DNA from: an uncultured SAR116 cluster alpha proteobacterium
Lineage (GTDB): Bacteria; Pseudomonadota; Alphaproteobacteria; Puniceispirillales; Puniceispirillaceae
DNA length: 64,000 nucleotides
Assembly: GCA_902518965.1 (NCBI GenBank)
Contig: CABYIQ010000002.1
Location: 1 to 64,000, forward strand
Direction of reading: 5' to 3'
Both the position numbers and the translations under genes were made by a program. Each line of letters starts with the position of its first letter. Position 1 is the first letter of the stretch. Shown here in pieces: positions 18,225 through 27,060 of the stretch. Below the pieces are notes generated by a model. The model saw only the letters and a list, made by a program, of their open reading frames with translations. It ran no database searches and was not told the DNA's origin.

Positions 18225-19811
18225 TTAGCGGGCCAGTGGCAGACAAAGCGTGAATATCGCCCCACCATCTGGCCGATTAGCAGCTGTTAGGCTGCCACCA
18301 TGGGCATTGGCAATCTGCCTAGCTATGGACAGCCCCAAGCCTGAATGCTGGCCGAAATTTTCATCTGGCGGGCGTTCTGTGTAGAACCGCTGAAAAATTT
18401 TTTCTTCCTTGCCTTCTGGCAAGCCACTGCCCCTATCTGCCATCGTTATGACAGCAAATCCCTTTTCACGTTTCAGAGTTACCTCGACGGGTTCATTTCC
18501 CCTGTGGAATGTCCGCGCATTCGCAACGAGATTATCGAGTACCTGGATGATCCGCGTGCTGTGGATTGCCGCTCTAATAACCCGTCTTGGGACGGTGAGA
18601 GTCAAGATATTAGTGCCATGACGCGCAGAAAATACAGCTACCCAGTTTTCAAGAAGGTCTCCAAGATTATAAATTTTTGTTGACTGAACAGATAATTCTG
18701 CATCAACACGGCTGGCTTGCGAAATATCCGAGATCAATCTGTCCATCCGCTGAATATCTGCCAGAATAATGTCCATCAATTTGCGTTGCTGCTGTGCATC
18801 ATCAATACGTGAAACGGTTTCGACAGCAGAACGAAGTGATGTTAATGGATTTTTAATTTCATGTGCCACATCTGCAGCAAAGCCAGCAGTTGCCTGTATC
18901 CTCCGCTGCAGTTCAGTTGTCATATCTACAAGAGCTTGTGACAGCTGGCCGATTTCATCTTTGCGTTCAGGAAGGCCTCTAAGCGGTGTTGTTGCATCCA
19001 TGGTTTGTCTTAATTTGTCTGCAGACGCTGCCAGAAAAACAATCGGGCGCGTAATCGAGCGGGCAAGATATAAGCCCAGCAGCACAGTCACAAAAAGAAT
19101 GCCTGCAAATAACTGCACAAAAGCCCACTGCACATTTTCAATCTCCTGTTCGATGGTGCCACCTGTACTAGTCATTAATAGAGCACCTTTCACAATTCGC
19201 AAATCCTGAATTGGAAGACTTACAGAAATAACCAGCTGACCTCTGGGGTTGCGCCAGATACTGCGCATCACTTCACCAGAGAGGGCATGCTGTATATCTG
19301 GAAAACTATCCGCATGCCGCAAGCCGCGCATATTCATCACGGGAATGGCAGCTTTATTGCTAAACATATCAGCAAGACCATTCATAATTTGTACGATTTT
19401 GCTTCGGATTCTTTCCTTAACAGTCACAGCAGACTTCTTTTTTACTCTGATTCGGCTGCGGGTTGCTCCCCTTTTGTTGGTATCAGCCATAATTTGACCC
19501 GAGGGCTGAAAGACACGTGCGCGAAGCTGTGTACCATAGCCAACCAAAGGCAATAAATGATGCATAGTCTGAGGCGCCAGTCCCCGCAGGCCAAAGGGAC
19601 GTTCACGCGTATCCTCAAGTGCTAGAGATCGTGCCAATATGCTCCCTTGACGCTCAAGTGCTTCAAATTCAGCCTGAACCAGAACAGACCGATATTGATC
19701 AATTGAAAATAAACCAATGAAAAACAAGGCCAGTGGAAACAGCATAATGGCAAGAATACGAGCAGATAAAGGGCTTATGAAGGACGGCCAGAACCGAGTT
19801 TTTTCAGCCAA
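18225..19811 (-). CDS. chvG: ChvG/ExoS-family sensor histidine kinase
   Basis: ChvG is the inner-membrane kinase of the ChvG/ChvI system, which in rhizobia and Agrobacterium responds to acid and envelope signals. The 528-residue protein has two transmembrane segments (about residues 13-33 and 230-250) flanking a periplasmic sensor. A HAMP region follows, then the H-box HEIKNPLTSLRSAVET and an ATPase domain with GSGLPEG and GLGLSIARQI. The N-terminal FISPLSARILA matches the family. It is downstream of chvI and upstream of rapZ. Confidence 0.92.
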   Translation of the reverse strand: MAEKTRFWPSFISPLSARILAIMLFPLALFFIGLFSIDQYRSVLVQAEFEALERQGSILARSLALEDTRERPFGLRGLAPQTMHHLLPLVGYGTQLRARVFQPSGQIMADTNKRGATRSRIRVKKKSAVTVKERIRSKIVQIMNGLADMFSNKAAIPVMNMRGLRHADSFPDIQHALSGEVMRSIWRNPRGQLVISVSLPIQDLRIVKGALLMTSTGGTIEQEIENVQWAFVQLFAGILFVTVLLGLYLARSITRPIVFLAASADKLRQTMDATTPLRGLPERKDEIGQLSQALVDMTTELQRRIQATAGFAADVAHEIKNPLTSLRSAVETVSRIDDAQQQRKLMDIILADIQRMDRLISDISQASRVDAELSVQSTKIYNLGDLLENWVAVFSARHGTNILTLTVPRRVIRAAIHSTRIIQVLDNLVANARTFHRGNEPVEVTLKREKGFAVITMADRGSGLPEGKEEKIFQRFYTERPPDENFGQHSGLGLSIARQIANAHGGSLTAANRPDGGAIFTLCLPLAR

Positions 19812-19895
19812 AATATGACATCTCCTGCCTGTTCAAAAGACCTGAGCAAGCAATGCTTTATTTTCAGATGAAAACAGTCACCTGCTTTGCTTTCA

Positions 19896-20588
19896 TCAGT
19901 CAACCTTATATTTATAACCAATCCCATAAAGTGTCTCAATTTTGTCAAACGCAGGATCTGATGCACGGAATTTTCGGCGAATGCGTTTGATATGACTGTC
20001 AATCGTTCGATCTTCTAGGAAAATAGTATCACCATAAGCTGCATCCAATAACTGATCGCGGTTCTTTACGTGACCTGGCCGAACCGCAAGAGCCTGAAGA
20101 AGGAGAAATTCTGTGACTGTCAGCTTCACTTCAAGTCCTTTCCAGGAGCATAAATGCTTGTCAGGATCCAGCACCAAATCACCTTGTGACACAACTGCAC
20201 CTGAGAAGGGCTCACCGCCTTCAAGCCCAGCTCGCCGCAACACAGCCTTGATTCTAGCTAGCAGCAGGCGTTGGGAAAAAGGCTTTGTAATGTAATCATC
20301 TGCGCCCATACCCAACCCTAAAGCTTCATCAAGCTCATCATCCTTGCTGGTCAGGAAAATTACTGGCAGCGCCGATCGCTGACGCAACTTATTCAGCAGT
20401 TCAGTACCATCCAAACGTGGCATTTTAATATCCAAAATAGCCAGTGCTGGGGGCTTTCGTAGCAAACCGCTTAAAGCCTGCTCACTGTCAAAATAAGTGT
20501 CAACTTCATACCCCTCTGCCTCAAGCATAAGAGACACTGATGTTAGAATATTTTGGTCATCATCAACCAATGCCAGTCTGGTTGTCAT
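19896..20588 (-). CDS. chvI: ChvI-family response regulator
   Basis: An OmpR/PhoB-type regulator paired with the adjacent ChvG. The 230-residue product has a receiver domain with DDD near the N-terminus, the phospho-acceptor Asp in LAILDIKMP, and Lys in YITKPF. A winged-helix C-terminus carries [13 protein letters not shown]. The ATG at 20588 gives the normal [12 protein letters not shown] start and has GAGGA about five bases upstream; upstream in-frame starts would add unrelated residues. Confidence 0.93.
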   Translation of the reverse strand: MTTRLALVDDDQNILTSVSLMLEAEGYEVDTYFDSEQALSGLLRKPPALAILDIKMPRLDGTELLNKLRQRSALPVIFLTSKDDELDEALGLGMGADDYITKPFSQRLLLARIKAVLRRAGLEGGEPFSGAVVSQGDLVLDPDKHLCSWKGLEVKLTVTEFLLLQALAVRPGHVKNRDQLLDAAYGDTIFLEDRTIDSHIKRIRRKFRASDPAFDKIETLYGIGYKYKVD

Positions 20589-20714
20589 GCTGTCCTCTTC
20601 AGATATTCTTGTTTTTCTTAATTCCACTAAATTAAATACAACCCTATCACGATCAAACTGAGGCCGTTCGAAGGCAGAAATAAGGCACAGTATTACCCAA
20701 AATGAAGTAATTTA

Positions 20715-23570
20715 TTAATGCGCTTCAGACCAGCTTTGAGCAATTCCCGCCTCAGCAATCAACGGTACCTTCAGCTTAACGACAGGCTCTGCTGCCTGCT
20801 CCATAACAGAGGTGATCACCTTTACTGCCTGAACAGCATGCTGTTCAGAGACTTCAAAAATCAGCTCATCATGAACCTGCAGCAGCATCAAAGCATCAAG
20901 TTTTGCAGACGCAAGAGCGTCTGGCAAACGGCACATAGCTCTCTTGATTATATCAGCTGCACTTCCCTGAATAGGTGCATTTATTGCTTGGCGTTCAGCG
21001 AAACCACGCATAGCTGGGTTCTTTTCAGAAATTTGCGGAATATGGATACGCCTGCCAAACAACGTTTCAACAAATTGATAGTCACGGGCAAATTGTTTTG
21101 CCTCATCCATATAAGATTTAATGCCAGGGAAACGTTCAAAATAAGCATTAATGAAATCGTGTGCTTCACTTCGCGGCACAGAGAGCTGACGGGCCAATCC
21201 AAAACCAGAGATGCCGTAAATAATGCCAAAATTTATAGCCTTTGCCCGCCGCCGCGTCTCTGGATCCATCTGCTCAAGTGACACGTCAAATACTTGTGCT
21301 GCTGTTTGTGCATGAATATCCACACCTTGCCTGAAGGCTTCGATCATACTGGCCTCATTAGCCACATGTGCTACAAGTCGTAATTCAATTTGGCTGTAGT
21401 CTGCAGAAATGAGCTTATAGCCTGGCCTGGCCACAAAGGCTGTCCTAATTTGTCGGCCTTCTGCTGTGCGGATTGGAATATTTTGCAAATTTGGATCAGA
21501 TGAGGATAGACGACCTGTCGACGCACCTACCATCGAAAATGAGGTGTGCACCCGTCTTGTCCTTGGATTTACCGATTTGGTCAATGCATCTGTGTAGGTT
21601 GATTTCAGTTTAGCTAGCTGACGATAATCTAGAACAAGGCGCGCAATTTCAACACCATTTGCTGTTAATTCCTCCAGGACATCAGCACCTGTTGACCAGG
21701 TGCCTGTTTTTGATTTCTTTCCCCCTTCAAGGCCCAGCTTGCCAAACAAGATGTCACCCAACTGCTTGGGTGAGGCTACATTGAATTTCTCCCCTACAAG
21801 CTCGTGTATCTCAGCTTCCAAATCGGCAATTCGCATAGAAAAATCAGAGGATAGTCTTTTCAAAATAGTTTGATCAACAGCAATTCCCTGAGCTTCCATC
21901 TGCGCTAACACCGGGATCAGCGGGCGCTCAAGTCGCTCATAGACATGTGCCATACCTTCGCGAGCTAGACGCGGCTTTAGCATCATCCATAATCTGAAAG
22001 TAATATCCGCATCTTCTGCAGCATAAGCACAGGCTTGCTCGAGTTCAACCTCAGCAAAAGAAATCTGTTTTGCGCCCTTCCCACAGACATCCTCATATTT
22101 TATTGTATTTACCTGAAGCAAATTTGCAGCCAGATGATCAAGCCCATGCCTTTCTGTTCGCCCAGCATCCAAAACATAAGATATGCACATCGTGTCATCC
22201 ACAGCCTTTAACGAAAAGCCGCCATTGCCTTCATGCAAAAAAATATGAGCGTCATATTTCAGATTATGCCCTACTTTCAGCACTGACACATCTGTACAAA
22301 GTTCTTGCAGCCGCGCCAACGCAAAATCTAAATCTATCTGATCAGGCAAACTGTCCTGTTGTTGTCTGGTGGCTGATTCACTGCCAAAGTCAAGACCTTG
22401 TTGCGCTTCTGTGTTAGCCCCCGACAGGCGATGCCGCAAAGGAATATAACAAGCCTTTCCCGGGGCAGTTGCTAGCGCAACACCAACCAGTTCAGCTGCA
22501 GCCGCATTCAGACTTGTTGTTTCAGTGTCAATAGCCACAACGCCCTGCTGGCGGGCATCATTTAGCCATCTGTCTAGCTGCGCAGGCGTTGTCACCAGCT
22601 CATACTTAGTCTTTGCAACCACTGGCGGTAGAAGCTCACTAAAGGGTCCAGCAGCATCATTACCGATACCCCCCGCAAAAGAGTTCCGCTGTTGTGAAGC
22701 CGGCAAGCTGCCTCCTAAACTTGCAATCAGGGACTTAAAATCCTGTTCTGCAAGAAACGCTATGAGCCTGTCTTGGTCTCGCGCTGGTGTTTGAAGCTGT
22801 TCAATGCTGAAAGGCAAATCAACATCATCTTTTAAGCAAACTAACTGGCGCGAAATGCGGGCCTGTTCAGCAAAATTTATAAGATTTTCACGCCGCTTTG
22901 GCTGTTTGATGGTCTCTGCCCCCGCAAGTAGACTGTCTAGATCACCAAACTGGTTAATGAGCTCAGCTGCCGTTTTGATTCCAATGCCCGGAACTCCCGG
23001 CACATTATCGGTTGAATCACCTGCCAAAGACTGGACATCAATAACTTTATCCGGGCCAACACCGAATTTTTCAATTACCTCTGCCGCCCCGATCGTTTTG
23101 TTTTTCATTGGATCAAGCATGGAGATAGAACCGCGCACAAGCTGCATTAAATCTTTGTCTGATGAAACAATTAAACAGGACAGGTTTTGATTTTCTGCGG
23201 CACGCGCAAATGAGGCAATCAGATCATCAGCTTCAAAGCCGGGCATCTCCAGAACCGGCAGACTCATCGCCTTAGCAGCTTCACGAACAAGTGGGAACTG
23301 GGGTACAAGTTCTTCTGGTGGTTCTGACCGGTTCGCTTTGTATTCAGGGTAAATATCATTTCGGAATGTGACCCGCCCGGCATCAAAGATGACCACCACA
23401 TGAGATGGTTTTAAATCTTCTGTTAGCTTCAGCAACATTTTGGTAAAGCCAAACACAGCATTTATCGGCGTACCATCCGGACGCGTCATCATTGGCAAGC
23501 CATGGAATGCTCTGAAAATGTAGCCTGAGCCGTCCACAAGAACCAGTTGTTCAGATTTTTTCACACTCAT
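20715..23570 (-). CDS. polA: DNA polymerase I
   Basis: PolA fills gaps and removes RNA primers. The roughly 950-residue protein has all three domains. The 5'-3' exonuclease (VDGSGYIFRAFHGLP, with FEADDLIA) comes first. The 3'-5' proofreading domain has the DTETTSLN exo I motif intact near residue 350. The polymerase has SADYSQIELR, RRAKAINFGIIYG and QVHDELIFEV. The ATG at 23570 fits the family N-terminus, although no clear ribosome-binding site is seen; in-frame codons continue 20 residues upstream. Confidence 0.96.
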   Translation of the reverse strand: MSVKKSEQLVLVDGSGYIFRAFHGLPMMTRPDGTPINAVFGFTKMLLKLTEDLKPSHVVVIFDAGRVTFRNDIYPEYKANRSEPPEELVPQFPLVREAAKAMSLPVLEMPGFEADDLIASFARAAENQNLSCLIVSSDKDLMQLVRGSISMLDPMKNKTIGAAEVIEKFGVGPDKVIDVQSLAGDSTDNVPGVPGIGIKTAAELINQFGDLDSLLAGAETIKQPKRRENLINFAEQARISRQLVCLKDDVDLPFSIEQLQTPARDQDRLIAFLAEQDFKSLIASLGGSLPASQQRNSFAGGIGNDAAGPFSELLPPVVAKTKYELVTTPAQLDRWLNDARQQGVVAIDTETTSLNAAAAELVGVALATAPGKACYIPLRHRLSGANTEAQQGLDFGSESATRQQQDSLPDQIDLDFALARLQELCTDVSVLKVGHNLKYDAHIFLHEGNGGFSLKAVDDTMCISYVLDAGRTERHGLDHLAANLLQVNTIKYEDVCGKGAKQISFAEVELEQACAYAAEDADITFRLWMMLKPRLAREGMAHVYERLERPLIPVLAQMEAQGIAVDQTILKRLSSDFSMRIADLEAEIHELVGEKFNVASPKQLGDILFGKLGLEGGKKSKTGTWSTGADVLEELTANGVEIARLVLDYRQLAKLKSTYTDALTKSVNPRTRRVHTSFSMVGASTGRLSSSDPNLQNIPIRTAEGRQIRTAFVARPGYKLISADYSQIELRLVAHVANEASMIEAFRQGVDIHAQTAAQVFDVSLEQMDPETRRRAKAINFGIIYGISGFGLARQLSVPRSEAHDFINAYFERFPGIKSYMDEAKQFARDYQFVETLFGRRIHIPQISEKNPAMRGFAERQAINAPIQGSAADIIKRAMCRLPDALASAKLDALMLLQVHDELIFEVSEQHAVQAVKVITSVMEQAAEPVVKLKVPLIAEAGIAQSWSEAH

Positions 23571-23616
23571 CTTGGAGCCAAATGATACAGAATAGCCAAT
23601 GCTATCATCAGCAGTC

Positions 23617-23829
23617 TCACTTGCTAACAAATTGGCGTGAGCAATAGGGGCATACCGCCAATGTGCCCCCGGAAGGCTGTAATATCAGGGTTAGCCAGAT
23701 AACCGGATGCCCAAGCGCGCCGCCGCCATCACAACTGATCCGACTGATCCCTTGCGGCACTTCAACAGTATCAACCACATGCCCTGATGATGAAGCATTT
23801 AGCTTTTTTGCATTTTTCTGCACTGACAT
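23617..23829 (-). CDS. Small zinc-finger protein (zf-CHCC / NDUFS6-like)
   Basis: This protein of about 70 residues ends with CDGGGALGHPVIWLTL followed by a CPYC knuckle. That is the Cys-His-Cys-Cys zinc motif of the zf-CHCC family, related to the 13-kDa accessory subunit of mitochondrial complex I. The bacterial function is not firmly known. The start is uncertain: the ATG at 23829 gives a family-like N-terminus, but a GTG at 23847 is also in frame. It lies 46 bases upstream of polA on the same strand. Confidence 0.8.
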   Translation of the reverse strand: MSVQKNAKKLNASSSGHVVDTVEVPQGISRISCDGGGALGHPVIWLTLILQPSGGTLAVCPYCSRQFVSK

Positions 23830-24075
23830 AATGAATGGGCTTTCCACCTTTTAATACTTGTCAGATCGCACAAGTCTATGTGCAATCAAAGTCATGTTTT
23901 GACCATGACAAGGCCTTTTCAAGCTATATGTTTTACCAGATACAACTATAGCCTATCCTCATAAGTTAGATCAAATTTGAAAACACCAAAAATACCTTTA
24001 GATTGTGTTTTTAGGTGACTGCACCTATATCTGAAGTCCAGTCATACTAATAACTATTGAGAGATATACTGTCAG

Positions 24076-25056
24076 ATGTCAGCCTCCCTCTTAACCTTCA
24101 TGCCTGCTGATACCGCCCATGATGAAGGAACTGCAATTGTCGCGCAAAGTCTTGTTAAAACATATAAGAGGACATCAACCACCGAACCTAAACAGGCATT
24201 GAAAGGCATTGATCTAACGGTGCCGAAGGGCTGTATTTTTGGACTTTTGGGGCCAAATGGAGCAGGCAAGTCCACTTTCATAAATATCCTAGGCGGCACT
24301 GTTGTAAAGACCAGCGGCAGCGTATCTGTCTGGGGCACAGACGTAGATAAGGATCCGCGTCAAGCCCGTGCGAATATTGGTATTGTGCCGCAGGAGCTGA
24401 ATATCGATGTTTATTTCACGCCGCGCGAACTTCTTCATTTCACCTCCGGTCTTTACGGTGTGGCCAAAACGGAACGTGATATTGATGCCATTTTGGAGAC
24501 AGTTGGATTGACGGAACAGGCTAATGCCTATGCCCGTTCATTATCAGGGGGTATGCGCAGACGCCTTTTGGTGGGAAAAGCGATGGTCCATCAGCCACCT
24601 GTGCTGGTTCTGGATGAACCAACAGCTGGTGTGGATGTCGCCTTGCGCCAGCGCCTTTGGCATACGATACGCGATCTAAATGAAAAAGGTGTCACCATTG
24701 TGCTCACTACTCATTATTTGGAAGAAGCAGAGATGTTATGTGACCATGTGGCAATTTTAAACCACGGGCAAATTATTACCTCATCGCCAAAGGCAGAGCT
24801 ATTAAAGTCAGCTGCCCAGAAAGATTTGAGCGTTCAACTTCCCAGTGGATGGCCAGACCCACTGCCAGAGGATTTAGCGAGGTTAAACCCACAGCGCACT
24901 GAGACCGGCTTAAAGATCAGGTTCAACCCAAATGACACAACCGCCGGTGATATTTTGGCGCAACTGACTCGGCATAACCTCATTATTGGCGATGTCAGAA
25001 CGGATGAGCCAGATTTGGAAGATATATTTCTTCAATTGACCAGCAAAGTTAACTGA
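24076..25056 (+). CDS. ABC-2 type transporter ATP-binding protein, no permease beside it
   Basis: The 326-residue protein has the Walker A GPNGAGKST near residue 62, the signature LSGGMRRRLLVGKAM, and Walker B VLVLDEPTAGVD. The H-loop sits in TTHYLEEAE. It resembles YadG/CcmA-type ATPases that pair with an ABC-2 permease. The DLEDIFLQLT ending is also typical. The normal partner permease gene is missing: tRNA-Arg and an integration scar follow directly. It may act with a distant permease. Confidence 0.88.
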   Translation: MSASLLTFMPADTAHDEGTAIVAQSLVKTYKRTSTTEPKQALKGIDLTVPKGCIFGLLGPNGAGKSTFINILGGTVVKTSGSVSVWGTDVDKDPRQARANIGIVPQELNIDVYFTPRELLHFTSGLYGVAKTERDIDAILETVGLTEQANAYARSLSGGMRRRLLVGKAMVHQPPVLVLDEPTAGVDVALRQRLWHTIRDLNEKGVTIVLTTHYLEEAEMLCDHVAILNHGQIITSSPKAELLKSAAQKDLSVQLPSGWPDPLPEDLARLNPQRTETGLKIRFNPNDTTAGDILAQLTRHNLIIGDVRTDEPDLEDIFLQLTSKVN

Positions 25057-25132
25057 ATTTTTAGATAAACTTCAGATCCAAAAGAGTTGTCACCTTAGCC
25101 AAAATCAATTAAACACCCTCACATAACTAAAT

Positions 25133-25209
<77 letters not shown>

Positions 25210-25256
25210 ATCTTTTCAATAACTTAGCTATTTATAAAAAGCTTCTCAGAGCACTT

Positions 25257-25274
25257 TGCTCCAATTGTGCTCCA
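25257..25274 (+). repeat. Paired TGCTCCA direct repeats, left end of element
   Basis: Two TGCTCCA copies at 25257-25263 and 25268-25274 are spaced 11 bases apart, one helical turn. They sit between the tRNA and the integrase remnant. A matching pair with the same spacing lies at 26097-26114, near the far end of the element. They could be arm-type integrase binding sites; this is inference. Confidence 0.5.
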
Positions 25275-25288
25275 CGAGGACTTGAAAA

Positions 25289-25375
25289 ATGGCATCAATC
25301 AGGAAAAGAGGACACCGCTGGGAAGTGCGGATCCGTAACAAAAACAAACATCAAAATAAACTAGAAACAAAATAA
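25289..25375 (+). pseudogene. Tyrosine integrase gene remnant (N-terminal 28 codons)
   Basis: An ATG at 25289 with GAGGA about eight bases upstream opens a 28-codon frame that starts MASIRKRGHRWEVRIRNK and stops at 25373-25375. This N-terminus is highly characteristic of tyrosine-type phage/island integrases (compare MASIRKRG.RWQV patterns). The catalytic domain is gone. Its place just after a tRNA 3' end is exactly where such integrases usually lie. The 3' end overlaps the opposing gene ending at 25351. Read here as a deletion remnant. Confidence 0.75.
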
Positions 25376-25617
25376 TAAACAACGTACAGGATCACACACA
25401 ATACTACAAACATCAGAAACAGCGTCTGCAAAAAATCATGAACTAACGCTTTGACCAGCTGTTTAGTTCTTTGCTGCCCCATAGCTAAGTAGCAAATCAC
25501 CAAAGATAGAGGAAAGGAAAACCAAAAGACTGTTGAAACTGTCCAGAACTTGATAAACCCCATTTCGCTGAACGGATTGTCAACGCCCTTTTTGCGAATT
25601 TGTGTTTTATTATCCAT
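25351..25617 (-). CDS. Small hypothetical membrane protein
   Basis: An 88-residue product with a basic N-terminal segment and two hydrophobic stretches (about residues 25-46 and 66-86). No family is recognised. The ATG at 25617 overlaps the stop of the upstream DUF2784 gene by eight bases, so the two are probably translationally coupled. A GTG one codon upstream is an alternative. Base use is AT-rich relative to the flanking housekeeping genes. It lies inside the segment bounded by tRNA-Arg repeats. Confidence 0.6.
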   Translation of the reverse strand: MDNKTQIRKKGVDNPFSEMGFIKFWTVSTVFWFSFPLSLVICYLAMGQQRTKQLVKALVHDFLQTLFLMFVVLCVILYVVYYFVSSLF

Positions 25618-25984
25618 CACTCATTTTCTGAATTGGGGGGCAAACCTTCCATAAAGTTAATACCCACCCCAAGCATAACGAGTAAAGAAGAACAAATACC
25701 TCACTGGGCAAATTCCAATATAAAATCTGCGCCAACCAATAAGAAATGAAAGATGACGAGTAATCAGCATCCCGAAACATATTTTCAAGAACCGTCAGTG
25801 GACAGGTCAAACCTACAATCGTCTCAACAGTAATAAAGCCCATAAGGAAAAGGTGAAGAAGCCTCAAATTCCTATTTTTTATCCAGTTCCAGCCAAGTTT
25901 GTAGCCGACTGGGATTAAGAAAAAGCCAAGAGTAATAAATGCTGCAAGGCAGAAATGAACGAACAATAATGCATCCGCAATCAA
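25610..25984 (-). CDS. DUF2784-family membrane protein
   Basis: The 124-residue protein has three or four hydrophobic helices. It also has the LHLFLMGFITVETIVGLTCP segment followed by LTVLEN, the core of DUF2784 (conserved Cys-Pro-Leu-Thr-x-Leu-Glu-Asn). The function of the family is unknown. The start is TTG at 25984, with AGAGG about six bases upstream. It is the first gene of a two-gene unit on the minus strand and is likely cargo of the tRNA-Arg-associated element. Confidence 0.7.
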   Translation of the reverse strand: MIADALLFVHFCLAAFITLGFFLIPVGYKLGWNWIKNRNLRLLHLFLMGFITVETIVGLTCPLTVLENMFRDADYSSSFISYWLAQILYWNLPSEVFVLLYSLCLGWVLTLWKVCPPIQKMSDG

Positions 25985-26096
25985 AGTTTGCCTCTTTTAA
26001 TCTAGTCAAGAACGGACAGTTTCGCACGCGGCAATGCCAGTGCGTAACAGAAATCTACATTTATTCATATTCTTAGTGGTATGTATATCGGTATAT

Positions 26097-26114
26097 CGCT
26101 CCAAATCTGCTCCA
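26097..26114 (+). repeat. Paired GCTCCA direct repeats, right end of element
   Basis: CGCTCCA at 26097-26103 and TGCTCCA at 26108-26114 have the same 11-base period as the left-hand pair at 25257. Over 21 bases the two sites match at 17. Same orientation at both ends; a candidate second arm-site pair. Confidence 0.45.
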
Positions 26115-26215
26115 TGAACAATTAATGTTTGTTATTGAGCATCATAGGCAACGGATGATAAGGTGAAGGTAACTAAGCTTTGAAGAGCTTTATCCATAGC
26201 TATTGTTGTTAAGTT

Positions 26216-26264
26216 TGCCCTCTGAAGGCAGAGGTCGGAGGTTCGAATTCTCTCGGATGCGCCA
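26216..26264 (+). repeat. Copy of tRNA-Arg 3' part (attachment-site-like)
   Basis: 49 bases match tRNA-Arg(CCG) 25161-25209 at 45 positions; all four differences are transitions. The copy includes the anticodon-arm, T-arm and 3' CCA sequence. Upstream bases 26190-26215 only weakly resemble the tRNA 5' half, including a shared TAGCT, so this could alternatively be a decayed full tRNA duplicate. With the integrase remnant it most simply reads as the distal attachment site. Confidence 0.7.
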
Positions 26265-26386
26265 CTTCCTTTCCCATCATGCCAACGATTCTCACGTCAA
26301 CCCTGTGTTATCCCAAGCTTTTCGGTTTACAGTTATTCGAGTGCATTTGCGATGTTACAACTGAAATAGCAGCATTTTCCAAATAG

Positions 26387-26435
26387 AAACCCCTGCTTGC
26401 TATGTTTAGGGGGGACGCAGCTCGCAGGGGTTTTT
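26387..26435 (+). terminator. Strong hairpin with T-run
   Basis: The arms 26387-26396 and 26424-26433 are perfect 10-bp complements around a 27-base loop. A run of five T begins at 26431. It has the shape of a rho-independent terminator, but no gene upstream on the plus strand uses it, so a short untranslated RNA ending here is possible. Confidence 0.5.
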
Positions 26436-27006
26436 AGACTTGAAAAAGATGCGACCTTAGTCCGGGAGGAAATGAACAAATTAAGCCGCGAAATTTTTGT
26501 ATAAAATTACATTGATGATTAATACTGCTAAAAACACATACTCGTGATGCAAAAAATGCACTGCTAGTTTTCGATATACAGAAGTTGCCTAAAACATCCA
26601 TCTAATACGAGCTACAAACAAAAAACATTACATCACACCATCCCCCTTTCCATAGGTCTCAGCTATAGTCCTTTTTCTATTTATTTGTGATGCACATCAA
26701 CACCAACAACTCTGTTTCATCTTCTTTAATTGCCTTAAAAGGCTCACGCGTAATAAATGGCTCTTTGCCAAAAGCAAACATTTCCTCGATAAGGCACTGG
26801 GATTTCTGTTTTCGCCCTATTTCACTGACAAAGCCATTTAGAAACGCGCTAGTAGCCAGCCTAGATGAAGTTAAAAAAACCAAATTTCCAAAAATACCAC
26901 ATACACAAAATCTTTATTATTGATGTGAGTGGTTGGAGAGAACTGTCTGACGACAACATACCAGACTGATTTTTAGCTTTACTCTCTAGTTAGGGGAAAG
27001 TTTAAA

Positions 27007-27039
27007 TTGTGACAATCTGGTCTAGTTTTTTAGTCACAA
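27007..27039. promoter_or_regulatory. Inverted repeat upstream of cytochrome c gene
   Basis: TTGTGAC (27007-27013) and GTCACAA (27033-27039) form perfect 7-bp arms with a 19-base spacer, ending 21 bases before the ATG at 27061. The half-sites resemble CRP/FNR-type TGTGA cores, but the spacing is not canonical. Confidence 0.25.
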
Positions 27040-27060
27040 CATCCAACTAAAATTGATTTT

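Larger units (their letters stand above)
25985..27060. other. AT-rich non-coding stretch with element end
   Basis: No convincing gene is seen in this 1.08-kb stretch. It holds the right-hand TGCTCCA repeats (26097-26114), the tRNA-Arg 3' copy (26216-26264), a strong hairpin (26387-26435), a 10-codon frame with a good ribosome-binding site (26472-26504), and an inverted repeat before the cytochrome gene (27007-27039). Two opposing frames around 26677-26923 have no recognisable features. Confidence 0.5.

Noticed and set aside
26677-26923. Opposing short frames (68 and 78 codons)
   Set aside because: They overlap each other on opposite strands, with no good ribosome-binding site and no family; at most one could be real and neither can be supported.
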